64,000 bases of DNA from Vibrio caribbeanicus ATCC BAA-2122 (GTDB lineage Bacteria; Pseudomonadota; Gammaproteobacteria; Enterobacterales; Vibrionaceae): NCBI RefSeq assembly GCF_000165125.1, contig NZ_AEIU01000046.1, forward strand, positions 1-64,000, in the 5' to 3' direction. The notes beneath the pieces are model-generated. The model was not told the DNA's origin. It worked only from the letters and a program-made list of their open reading frames with translations, and searched no databases. A program made the translations under genes and the position numbers. Positions 51,543-59,853 of this stretch are shown in pieces (the stretch's first letter is position 1; every line of letters starts with the position of its first letter).

Positions 51543-52616
51543 ATGAATAATAAAGTTTTTGGTTTGGTGCTTATCGGTATCGCAATGCCTGCTAAATCTA
51601 TTGAACTAGCCATTTTAGAGTGGGAAGGTTACATATCAAGCTTTAAGCAGGACTTTGAAGCATATGCTATTTCTAAAGGCAAAGATATCACGTTAACGAT
51701 TTCTGAGGATTTAGACAATGAACCTGTTTATATAACGAACTTTGATGACATGTTTCATGTCTTGAGGTCTTCAAAAGCCGATATAGTCACGCCGACGTCG
51801 AGTTTTTATAATCGAGAGGGCGGGCGTTTGTATAATCTTCTTGTACCGATTGATCGATCGCGTCTATCGAATGTAGCCAGCCTTCCAAGTTCCTTGTCTG
51901 AATCAATGTATGATCTAAAAGATGAAAAACATTTCTCCGTTCCATTGATAGGCGGTTCTTATGGTCTTGCTTATAATGCGTCATACGTTCCCGCTCCTTC
52001 TTCTTGGGAAGTTTTATCTGCCCCAGAGAACAAAGGAAAAGTGTCCATGACTGATAAGCTTGTAGAGGCTAATGGTTATATTGCAGCTATCATGGCAGGT
52101 ACAAACCCAAAGGATGTTTACGATCAAAATAATGTTGACCACGATAAAGCGCTAAAGATCCTCCAAGACATGAGGGGTAACACAACAAAGTATTGGGGTG
52201 GAATGGCAATGCCAGATGATATGAAAAGCTGGCATTATATAACAACCTATGGCTTTGGTATTGCCGCTGCTAACAGTGAAGGGCAAGACTGGAAAATGGT
52301 CATTCCCAAAGAGGGACAAACCTTGTGGTTGGACACAATTGCGATCTCATCGAGTATTCGAGACGATAAAGAGAAGTTAGAGGCGGCCTACTTTCTCATC
52401 GATTACATGCTGAGTGGTGAGGTACAAGCGGAGATGACAAGAATGTTTGGGTCTGTACCTGTCGTGACCAACGCAAAAGAGCACTGGAGTAGTGAAGAGC
52501 AGCAAAGGTTTAACGTTCAATCTGATGAATTCTATATTGAGGGTAATCTTTGGCAGGCTCTCGATAAGAGAACCAGTAACTTCTATGAGCTTTTGTGGAA
52601 TCAGGCTGGAAAATAG
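51543..52616 (+). CDS. PotD-like periplasmic polyamine-type binding protein
   Basis: About 357 residues with a short signal (MNNKVFGLVLIGIAMPAKS). LEWEGYISSFKQDFEAYAISKGKDITLTIS, SSKADIVTPTSSFY, SYGLAYNASYVPAPSSWEVL and MVIPKEGQTLWLDTIAISSSI match spermidine/putrescine binding proteins. No transporter genes adjoin. It may feed a sensor such as the NspS-MbaA type, which senses polyamines in Vibrio. The longer start at 51444 would bury the signal. Confidence 0.75.
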   Translation: MNNKVFGLVLIGIAMPAKSIELAILEWEGYISSFKQDFEAYAISKGKDITLTISEDLDNEPVYITNFDDMFHVLRSSKADIVTPTSSFYNREGGRLYNLLVPIDRSRLSNVASLPSSLSESMYDLKDEKHFSVPLIGGSYGLAYNASYVPAPSSWEVLSAPENKGKVSMTDKLVEANGYIAAIMAGTNPKDVYDQNNVDHDKALKILQDMRGNTTKYWGGMAMPDDMKSWHYITTYGFGIAAANSEGQDWKMVIPKEGQTLWLDTIAISSSIRDDKEKLEAAYFLIDYMLSGEVQAEMTRMFGSVPVVTNAKEHWSSEEQQRFNVQSDEFYIEGNLWQALDKRTSNFYELLWNQAGK

Positions 52617-52679
52617 CTGGTTTTGCACGGCTGTCTGGTTATGGTTCAGCCATAGCAATAAACGGGTTAGTGCCCGAAC

Positions 52680-53836
52680 TCATACTACCTTTCTTTTGAC
52701 AATCTTTTTATCAGAAGAGAAATCTCTATCTTTACTCAAGTACAGAAAAGTAATCAGTAATATAAAGACAGCTAGCGCAATACTTAAATTGGGTGATGAA
52801 ACACTACTCGGATACACTGTGACAAGAGTATAGGATAGTAAACTGCCAATACCGGCATAGAATTGAAACCTTCCTAGTGCACTACCTATGATACTGTCTC
52901 GATATTTTGCCTTTATTTGGGCTCTTGTAAGAGAAAAAGCCAAATTATAGCTTATACCCAACATTACAGGGCCTAAAAGTACTAAATAAGGTGAAAATAA
53001 GGTCAAGTATGAAAGAAGTATTAGTAAACAAGAAAAAGAGAGTGCTTTTTGATTGTCAGTAGATATTTTTAGTTTGAAACATAAAAGACCACCAAGAAAG
53101 CCCCCTAACCCTATCATAAAAAATGTTATATTTGATACTGAAAGGTTGAGACTACTGAGTGCATAAGAGTTAAAACAAGATAAAATGAATACATATGAAG
53201 ATTGAAGGGGAAGTATTAAAAAAATCCTTTTTCTACGAATGTAACACTATCTTTATTATAGCCATTATTTTTGTGTGTGTGAGTAAAATAAGGCCCGATA
53301 AGACAAAGAGTAAGCAAAAGAATGAGATAAGATAAACAACAAATAATCCCAAGGATATAAAAAGATTGATAGTTTAAAAAAGTGTTACTGATAATTGGAG
53401 TGATGATATAAATGATACCACTTGTAGAGGTCTGCAAACCTTGAGCCTTATTCATTTTATCTGGAGATGTGGCTATAGAAATAGATGATGATGTTGTTAT
53501 ACTAACAACCTGAACTAAAATAGATATCAAAGCTGAGACAAAGTAATAAAAAAATAAGCTATCAAAATTAATAATAAAAAATGATATAATTAACAACAAA
53601 ATGATTGAATTTCTTACTGTCTTAAATATGTTATTACCGTCAACAACTTGCCCTATTTTTCTCGAGAATATTAATCCGGGTGATAACATTAACAAATAAA
53701 GAAGGCTATATCCTGAGATTCCCTCAACTTGATAGACTTGTATACCTATAGAAAAAACAAGAATACCAATAGTAAAAAAGACGCATTGAGACCAAATTAT
53801 AATAGATATAGTGCGATTAAGTGAAAAAATTTTCAT
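52680..53836 (-). pseudogene. MFS transporter interrupted by a frameshift
   Basis: Two halves in different frames: 53836-53216 gives helices 1-6 (MKIFSLNRTISIIIWSQCVF …) and 53117-52680 helices 8-12 (MIGLGGFLGGLLCFKLKIS …). Shifting by -1 at the AAAAAGGATTTTTTT run near 53217 reads straight through (RIFLILPLQSSYVFILSCFN and on into the second half), giving a full transporter of about 385 residues. A homopolymer error, a real inactivating indel or slippage at TTTTTTTAA are all possible. Very AT-rich compared with its neighbours. Confidence 0.8.
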
Positions 53837-53884
53837 TGTGTAAATTTCATAAAGTTGGGAGGGTCCCCCCCCGTTAAAAATATA

Positions 53885-54262
53885 TTATCTTACCATTCTA
53901 TAATGATTTACTTCATAATCACTCGGTGCTACACCAAAACGATTTAGCATTTTAGAGTGCATTGGGTCAGTATATATTTCTCTTTTTTCATCAAAAAAAA
54001 CCTCATCGTACCATACTACACCAAATCTTATTTCATTATCAATGACGTCTACTCGATGCCAGTCATAACGCGCTTTATCGTTGGGTATAGAAAGTAGTCT
54101 TTCATCTGAGTTCATTAACTCATCAAAGCAATCATTTAAGCTCGATAAACTATTAAATTTTATTTTCATTTTTGTAAATGCAATAACGGTAGGAGCGTGT
54201 TTTCTTTTTTCATGACTAGCCAAAAATGATTCCATTTTTTTAGGGAAAGATATAAATTTCAT
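53885..54262 (-). CDS. AT-rich protein of unknown function
   Basis: 125 residues; basic N-terminus (FPKKMESFLASHEKRKHAP) and mixed C-terminus (YDWHRVDVIDNEIRFGVVWYDEVFFDEKREIYTDPMHSKMLNRFG). No signal peptide. Not recognised. It precedes the interrupted MFS gene by 48 bp on the same strand and shares its low GC, so both may form a transferred operon. A GATTGTTT octamer repeat lies about 130 bp upstream. Confidence 0.6.
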   Translation of the reverse strand: MKFISFPKKMESFLASHEKRKHAPTVIAFTKMKIKFNSLSSLNDCFDELMNSDERLLSIPNDKARYDWHRVDVIDNEIRFGVVWYDEVFFDEKREIYTDPMHSKMLNRFGVAPSDYEVNHYRMVR

Positions 54263-54390
54263 GTTTTTTTCTTTTTATTTATCACAGGTATACTTGTATA
54301 TTGAAAATATTTTCATTTCAATTTTTTTGTTTTTTTATTTTGAATAAATCGCTTTTAAATGAAATTTAATCTAGGTCAAGTGTTATTTTT

Positions 54391-54438
54391 GATTGTTTGA
54401 TTGTTTGATTGTTTGATTGTTTGATTGTTTGATTGTTT
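54391..54438. repeat. octamer tandem repeat (GATTGTTT)x6
   Basis: Six perfect copies of GATTGTTT in the intergenic region between divergent genes. Such short tandem repeats mutate by slippage and, in a promoter region, can vary expression. Confidence 0.9.
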
Positions 54439-54523
54439 GTTATTTAATATAAGGGGTAAGTATTATTTTACAACATTGGTAGTATTGTAATTTTAGCTAG
54501 ATACTTGTATTAAGAGCCTATCA

Positions 54524-54640
54524 ATGGCCCTGATCTTGATAGAAATCGGTCATATCAACTTTTCACGAAAGTTCTTAATCGCTATTGCAATTTTCCTATT
54601 TTGCTTTACTGTTGTACTCATGTATATCACCATGCAATAA
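54524..54640 (+). CDS. possible single-helix membrane microprotein
   Basis: 38 codons (MALILIEIGHINFSRKFLIA then IAIFLFCFTVVLMYITMQ) ending 15 bp before the GntR gene. One hydrophobic helix. The ribosome-binding site is weak (AAGAG). It could be a leader or small membrane partner of the ABC exporter, or chance. Confidence 0.3.
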   Translation: MALILIEIGHINFSRKFLIAIAIFLFCFTVVLMYITMQ

Positions 54641-54655
54641 CTTAGGAATTATCTG

Positions 54656-55027
54656 ATGTCAGATTGGGACGAAGATCAACCTATTTTCCGGCAACTTGCG
54701 AGACGTATTACTGACCAAATATTGCAAGGTGCTTGGTCAGAGGGGCAAGCGTTACCGTCAGTTAGGGTGGTGGCCGGTGATTTAAAGATAAATCATTTAA
54801 CCGTAATGAAAGGCTATCAATTGTTAGTTGATGAGGGGCTAGTTGAGAAGAGGAGAGGGCAGGGTATGTTTGTTGCCGAAGGAGCACTCGAGCAGTTGTT
54901 AGTGAGTCAAAAGAAACATTTTATTGAAACAGATATTCCTGCTATCGCAACAAAGTTGCAACGACTGAATATTTCTGTTTCTGAATTTATTGAACAAATT
55001 GAGCAGCACCTTGAGGAGAAGATATGA
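54656..55027 (+). CDS. YtrA-subfamily GntR repressor
   Basis: 123 residues. Winged HTH (PIFRQLARRITDQILQGAWSEGQALPSVRVVAGDLKINHLTVMKGYQLLVDEGLVEKRRGQGMFV) with only a short C-terminal helix, as in YtrA, which represses an adjacent ABC exporter and responds to cell-wall-active antibiotics. Its stop overlaps the start of the ATPase gene (ATGA), so all three genes form one operon and it likely autoregulates. Confidence 0.88.
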   Translation: MSDWDEDQPIFRQLARRITDQILQGAWSEGQALPSVRVVAGDLKINHLTVMKGYQLLVDEGLVEKRRGQGMFVAEGALEQLLVSQKKHFIETDIPAIATKLQRLNISVSEFIEQIEQHLEEKI

Positions 55028-55893
55028 GTATTTTAATCAAGGCAAAAAATGTGACTAAGAGCTATTCAGGCTCGAAACAAGGCCGCTCTGAGGCAATAAA
55101 TAACCTCAGCTTTGAATTGAAAACCGGTCAAGTATTGGGTTTGCTCGGACACAATGGGGCAGGGAAATCAACGCTGATAAAGAGTTTATTGGGTGCTCAT
55201 GACTACCAAGGAAAGATAGACATACTAGGGTATGAACCACAGTCTCAGCGTCCGAAAGTGATGCAACATTTATCTTATATTTCTGATGTTAGTGTTCTGC
55301 CTGATTGGATGACTGTCGAACAAGTTATACGTTATACCGATGGCGTTCATCCGAGCTTCGATAAACATAAAGCGTTGGCAGTTCTTGAAAAAACTGATAT
55401 CAAGCTGAGCAGTAAAATATACACATTGTCAAAAGGAATGAAGGTTCAACTTCACCTATCCATTGTTATCGCTACGGATGCAAAAGTATTGATTCTGGAC
55501 GAGCCGACATTGGGCTTAGATCTCGTTTATCGAGATACGTTTTATCGCCACTTGTTGGAATGGTTTCATGATGGCGAGCGGGCCTTAATTATTGCCAGTC
55601 ATGAAGTATCGGAAATCGAGCACCTTCTTACCGATGTGCTGATCTTAAAACAGGGTGAAATTGTGATGCAATCGACGATGGAGGACATAGCTAATGACTA
55701 CGTCATTGTTGAAATCAGTGATGAAAAAAATACGGATCTAAGCGCAATTAAACCTTTATCAAATGAGCGAGTACTTGGCAGCTCACGTTTACTATTACGC
55801 TCTGAGCAACGTGATTTATTAACTAATATCGATAAAATTTACAATGTAAAGCTGAGTGATATGTTTCTTGCTCTACAGAAAGGTGCACTGTGA
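55024..55893 (+). CDS. ABC transporter ATP-binding protein
   Basis: 289 residues: Walker A LLGHNGAGKSTLIKSL near residues 42-57, signature variant LSKGMKVQLHLSIVIA, Walker B VLILDEPTLGLDL, switch His in IIASHEVSEIEHL. YtrB/CcmA-like, coupled by 4-bp overlaps to the regulator and the permease. Drives export, substrate unknown, perhaps a peptide antibiotic or cell-envelope compound. Confidence 0.92.
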   Translation: MSILIKAKNVTKSYSGSKQGRSEAINNLSFELKTGQVLGLLGHNGAGKSTLIKSLLGAHDYQGKIDILGYEPQSQRPKVMQHLSYISDVSVLPDWMTVEQVIRYTDGVHPSFDKHKALAVLEKTDIKLSSKIYTLSKGMKVQLHLSIVIATDAKVLILDEPTLGLDLVYRDTFYRHLLEWFHDGERALIIASHEVSEIEHLLTDVLILKQGEIVMQSTMEDIANDYVIVEISDEKNTDLSAIKPLSNERVLGSSRLLLRSEQRDLLTNIDKIYNVKLSDMFLALQKGAL

Positions 55894-56723
55894 TGAACGT
55901 AATTATGACCTTATTAGAAAAAGAATGGCTAGAGCATAAAGTGGTTACACGGGTGCCGTTATTTTTACTGTTTTGTGGCCTCGTGATGCTTGTTCTCTTG
56001 TCTTCAAATGCAGGCTTTCAAAGCAATATTAGTTATGAGTTGTCGTACAACTTTGATGATTGGGATTCTGGCCCCAACTTTGGTGAGCAATTGAGTCATA
56101 TTATTTTCTTTTTAAGTGGTATGGTCTCGATCTTATTATCAACCTTGTATTTCCCCAAAACTCTGCGCAAAGAACGTCTAGAGGGAAGTTTGATGTTTTG
56201 GCGCAGTATGCCTATCTCAGATGGTACGCAACATGCAATTAAGCTCATTTTTGGACTTTTAATTGTTCCTGTAATTTGTTCAATACTAGTAATAAGTACT
56301 GACATCATTATGTGGGCTACCAGCCACTTCCTAAATGAAAAAATGCCCTTATTTTGGGAAGGTGGTTCTATGTGGTATGTCTTGACTCATTGGTTAGAGT
56401 TTATCTTTAGAATGTGGGCTGTGGGCATTGCATTACTGCCACTGGCTATTCTGGCGATGGCAATATCACAGCGAATAAACTCACCGCTTCTTATTATGCT
56501 TTTGGGTTTTTATGTCTTAAAACTGCTGTCTTCAGTGATTTTTGGCGATGCGATGCTAAGTCAATTTTTCAGACTGGTTATGTGGCTACCAATCAATGTT
56601 TTAACTGAAGACAGCATATACTATGCTTTTACTCAGTTTGGTACGCTCAATCTTTGTATTTATTTTTTACTGGGTGTCGTGAGTTTAGTAATAAGCTTAA
56701 GGTTAAGCCGCACAGTCGCATAA
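55890..56723 (+). CDS. ABC-2 type permease
   Basis: 277 residues with six predicted membrane helices (VPLFLLFCGLVMLVLLSSN; IIFFLSGMVSILLSTLYF; LIFGLLIVPVICSILVISTDIIMW; WAVGIALLPLAILAMAI; and two more). The cytosolic loop FPKTLRKERLEGSLMFWRSMPISD is typical of exporters of this kind. Last gene of the operon. Confidence 0.88.
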   Translation: MMNVIMTLLEKEWLEHKVVTRVPLFLLFCGLVMLVLLSSNAGFQSNISYELSYNFDDWDSGPNFGEQLSHIIFFLSGMVSILLSTLYFPKTLRKERLEGSLMFWRSMPISDGTQHAIKLIFGLLIVPVICSILVISTDIIMWATSHFLNEKMPLFWEGGSMWYVLTHWLEFIFRMWAVGIALLPLAILAMAISQRINSPLLIMLLGFYVLKLLSSVIFGDAMLSQFFRLVMWLPINVLTEDSIYYAFTQFGTLNLCIYFLLGVVSLVISLRLSRTVA

Positions 56724-56826
56724 ATATATTCAAGTAATCTTGAAGCGTTTGGCGCGAAGAGAAAGAGAAGTTGCGAGGACTTTCTTAATCGCAACTCTCA
56801 ACTATTGGTGAAGTTTTCTAACTGTG

Positions 56827-57345
56827 CTATTGGCAGTCCACCCAATACCTCGCAATACGATAGGGAAAGACAGTTCCAGTAATGATGCTTTCAAGTTGCC
56901 CGCCATTTGCCTCAATCACTTTACGCGAAGCTATGTTATCCTCATCGGCTGTAATAAGTGCCTTGCCAATGTTAAGTTGCTTGGCTTTTGGTAACGCCAA
57001 TTTTAACATCATACTGCCAAATCCTTTTCCACGAAATGCTGGTGCGATATCGTAACCAATGTGACCTGCCTCAATTAATAAAAAGTCGTTACCCAGATTG
57101 TGGCGAATCCGAAGGCAGCCCAATATCTGATTGTGCTGATCAACAAACCAAAAATGATGACAGGGGACATAATTGGGTTTGAGGTTAATACCTTTTTCTT
57201 CATTAGCGAGCCTTTGCACATAACTTTCGAAGTTTATCTGGCTCTCTTGATAATATTCTGCTCTTTCGGGGTCACTCTGCTCCAAATCTGAATAGAAGTG
57301 CTTGAACGATTGCTTGAAAGCGTTTGATGGGCTAATGAGTCGCAT
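56827..57345 (-). CDS. GNAT family N-acetyltransferase
   Basis: 172 residues when started at 57345, where AAGGAAAGACC gives a good ribosome-binding site. GHIGYDIAPAFRGKGFGSMMLKLALPKAKQLNIGKALITADEDNIASRKVIEANGGQLESI contains the acetyl-CoA loop (RGKGFG) and the family's final strands. Substrate unknown; likely a small metabolite or drug. Convergent with the ABC operon. Confidence 0.9.
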   Translation of the reverse strand: MRLISPSNAFKQSFKHFYSDLEQSDPERAEYYQESQINFESYVQRLANEEKGINLKPNYVPCHHFWFVDQHNQILGCLRIRHNLGNDFLLIEAGHIGYDIAPAFRGKGFGSMMLKLALPKAKQLNIGKALITADEDNIASRKVIEANGGQLESIITGTVFPYRIARYWVDCQ

Positions 57346-57519
57346 GGTCTTTCCTTGAGTGCTGTTATTAAGCCCAAGGTAGCATATATAAAGAGTCCAA
57401 TGAATCATGGGATTAGTCAAAGACTAGGTGAATAGAAAAGAGTCTTTTATTGACAGACTAATAAAATTGCAATTTACAGACTAAGCTTTAAGAGTGCCAC
57501 ATGTGGTTTGGAGGTACGC

Positions 57520-57711
57520 ATGAACGTTCTTATTCAGTTTGATGTTGCAGGAGAGTATAAGGATGGTGCGTGGGGGCGTCCGGTCTCTTTTCGTAAAGGT
57601 GAAATCCATTCTGTCAGCCCAATCTCGGCGATAGTACTCATCGAGCAACACAAGGCTCACATTTATCATAAAGCGACGAACGAGTCACTTGAAGACTTAG
57701 ATGAGGGTTAA
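57520..57711 (+). CDS. small protein of unknown function
   Basis: 63 residues, beta-rich (MNVLIQFDVAGEYKDGAWGRPVSFRKGEIHSVSPISAIVLIEQHKAHIYH). GGAGG at proper distance supports the start at 57520. A GC-rich hairpin follows. Not recognised. Confidence 0.65.
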   Translation: MNVLIQFDVAGEYKDGAWGRPVSFRKGEIHSVSPISAIVLIEQHKAHIYHKATNESLEDLDEG

Positions 57712-57746
57712 TCTTTTATTCTATTCTTCTCGGTATTAACGATTGA

Positions 57747-57773
57747 ACCAAGGGGGGCTTCTCCCCCTTTGGT
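57747..57773 (+). terminator. GC-rich hairpin after the 63-residue gene
   Basis: ACCAAGGGGGG pairs with CCCCCTTTGGT around CTTCT, one wobble. Followed by CACTTTCTC, only a modest T-rich tail. Confidence 0.6.
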
Positions 57774-57885
57774 CACTTTCTCTCTAGCAGCCATCGAGTA
57801 AACTCTGCAAAGCCATACCCTCCTGGTTTTTCTATCACAATACTGGGTTTACTTTTAAGGACCGGCCAATATTTCTTTATATTAC

Positions 57886-58151
57886 TATACCCAAGTGACT
57901 TCAAAATGCAGGATTCAGAGCGATGCCACCGTGTTGAGTTCAAGGAAAATAACGCAGCGTAATAGTCGACTCTTACCAAGTTGTTTGACGATGAAATCGG
58001 CACTGTGGCACGCTCCCAAAGGGCGAGTTATCTTGCTTTACATGCGTCGTTACCGATTTTCAATTTAGATGACTAGATTTTCAAATCGTTGCCTTGCCTG
58101 TCAAGCAAGTCATTCTCGCTGAACCTAGCATCTTGAGGTTAGTTGGGTATA
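57886..58151. repeat. long copy of the Vibrio TATACCCAAGT element
   Basis: 266 bp from TATACCCAAGTGACTTC to TCTTGAGGTTAGTTGGGTATA. Longer than the 183-bp copy because of an extra segment near 58040-58100. It ends just before the TrmH gene. Confidence 0.88.
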
Positions 58152-58202
58152 TAATTGCGCTCGATTTTACTCGCCAAACTTAATTCTCATCTCGGGTACT
58201 GT

Positions 58203-58937
58203 ATGATTTCAAAAAACCAATTAAAACTTATTAGAGCTTTAGGGCAAAAAAAACAGCGTAGAGCTCATGGTCTGTTTTTGGTTCAAGGTGAGAAAAATGT
58301 TTTGGAGCTAGTTAAAACTGATTATCGAGTACAACAAGTGTTTGCGACCCAAGATTTTCTCGATCGCTACTCACAGTGTTTGATAGGGTATGAGTGTATC
58401 GAGGCTACACTAGAAGATTTAACCAAAGCCAGCACTTTAGTGAGTAATAATGCGGCCATAGCTATCGTGGAGATCCCCCAGCTGATTGAGCCTGAAGCAG
58501 AAGGATTCATGATTGCCCTCGACGGTGTTTCTGACCCCGGAAATCTGGGAACGATTATACGGTTGGCTGACTGGTACGGAATAAAGCACATTGTTGCCAG
58601 CGAGGATTGTGCTGACCCTTATAGTCCAAAAACAATCAGTGCGACGATGGGGAGTTTTGCTCGAGTCACTGTCACTCAATTAAATCTCCCTGATTACCTC
58701 AAACACGCTCATTTACCTATTTATGGTGCTTTTCTTGATGGCGAAAATGTTCACAACGTATCGTTTAGTGCGCAAGGTATTCTGCTAATGGGCAGTGAGT
58801 CGCATGGTATTCGTGAGCAGGCCAGTCAGCATGTAACGAATAAAATTACGATCCCTTCTTTTGGTGGCGCTGAGTCACTCAATGTTGCAATGGCGGCAGG
58901 TATTATCATTGACAATATACGCCGCCACCATGGTTAG
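58203..58937 (+). CDS. TrmH/SpoU family RNA methyltransferase
   Basis: About 244 residues. N-terminal substrate domain (ALGQKKQRRAHGLFLVQGEKNVLELV) and SPOUT domain with motifs ALDGVSDPGNLGTIIRLADWYG, LMGSESHGIREQ and IPSFGGAESLNVAMAAGI (the trefoil-knot SAM site). Methylates 2'-O of rRNA or tRNA; the specific site is unknown. The start at 58203 aligns with the family, though no clear ribosome-binding site precedes it. Confidence 0.9.
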   Translation: MISKNQLKLIRALGQKKQRRAHGLFLVQGEKNVLELVKTDYRVQQVFATQDFLDRYSQCLIGYECIEATLEDLTKASTLVSNNAAIAIVEIPQLIEPEAEGFMIALDGVSDPGNLGTIIRLADWYGIKHIVASEDCADPYSPKTISATMGSFARVTVTQLNLPDYLKHAHLPIYGAFLDGENVHNVSFSAQGILLMGSESHGIREQASQHVTNKITIPSFGGAESLNVAMAAGIIIDNIRRHHG

Positions 58938-59171
58938 ACATATTTAAGCTATGTATCGTCTTCGTTTGGCTAGTGATGAGCAGCTCATACACAGGGTATG
59001 CAAAAGTGTACCCATATCAGAGGGCTAATGATTTCCTTCTTGGCTGGCTGATTTTTTTGGTTATGAAGAATAAAAATAGTTCAATTTAATCCTCAAGACT
59101 GTCCTTTCAACAGCTATACTTTTTAATGATAATTTTAACATCAATTAGAGATGCCGAGGGAGAAAGGGAGT

Positions 59172-59753
59172 ATGGCGACAAGAGAAATACAATACTTTTT
59201 TCATCCTAGGACAGGATCTTTCAGTTATGTTGTAGCTGACATTGATACTTTAGAAGCGATTATTATCGACCCTGTTGCTGATTATGATGAGGTACAAGAT
59301 GAAGTCAGTTATGACTCTGTCAACGAAATCATTGATCATATTAAAAAACGACACTTGCATCCGATGGCCGTGCTAGAAACTCATATCGATCATGACCACT
59401 TTTCAGGTTGCTTCTACCTAGGGCAAAAATTGGATACCCCAGTCTACATTTCAACGTGCTGTGATGAAAAAGATTTACCTGACCAAGACAAGCAGTTTAT
59501 GAGTGAGTTGTATCACTTCGAACATTTTCTTGTTTCGAGCAATCATTTTGAGCCTGACTACGAAAAAGTCGATGCTGAGATATCGAATTCAGGGAGTGAG
59601 AATGAATCAACGTTAAAAATCGGCGATGATATTTTTTATCATGGAGATGGTAGCGCTGAACTTCCCAAAGGTTGCGATGAGCATGCGTTTGAAATGATTT
59701 GTGAGCTTTATGATTACAAATCTCACCTAGATGACGACCCAATTCACCATTAA
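59172..59753 (+). CDS. degenerate MBL-fold hydrolase
   Basis: 193 residues. Opens like persulfide dioxygenase/BlhB-type MBL proteins (FFHPRTGSFSYVVADIDTLEAIIIDPVADY), but the metal motif reads ETHIDHDHFSG, so the second His of HxHxDH is Asp (residue 73), and the later GHTPGS-like and His motifs are missing. Strongly acidic second half. Probably lost or altered metal binding; it could be a non-catalytic protein. GGGAGT before the ATG is a good site. Confidence 0.7.
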   Translation: MATREIQYFFHPRTGSFSYVVADIDTLEAIIIDPVADYDEVQDEVSYDSVNEIIDHIKKRHLHPMAVLETHIDHDHFSGCFYLGQKLDTPVYISTCCDEKDLPDQDKQFMSELYHFEHFLVSSNHFEPDYEKVDAEISNSGSENESTLKIGDDIFYHGDGSAELPKGCDEHAFEMICELYDYKSHLDDDPIHH

Positions 59754-59768
59754 GCTAATCAATGAAAT

Positions 59769-59792
59769 GGCACCCATTCGGGTGCCTTTTTT
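59769..59792 (+). terminator. intrinsic terminator
   Basis: GGCACCC-ATTC-GGGTGCC followed by TTTTTT, 15 bp after the stop of the MBL-like gene. A canonical Rho-independent terminator. Confidence 0.92.
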
Positions 59793-59853
59793 ATGAGGGT
59801 AAAATAATGCTATTTATTTTGCCATCATGTTATCAATAACGCCTACGTTAAAA

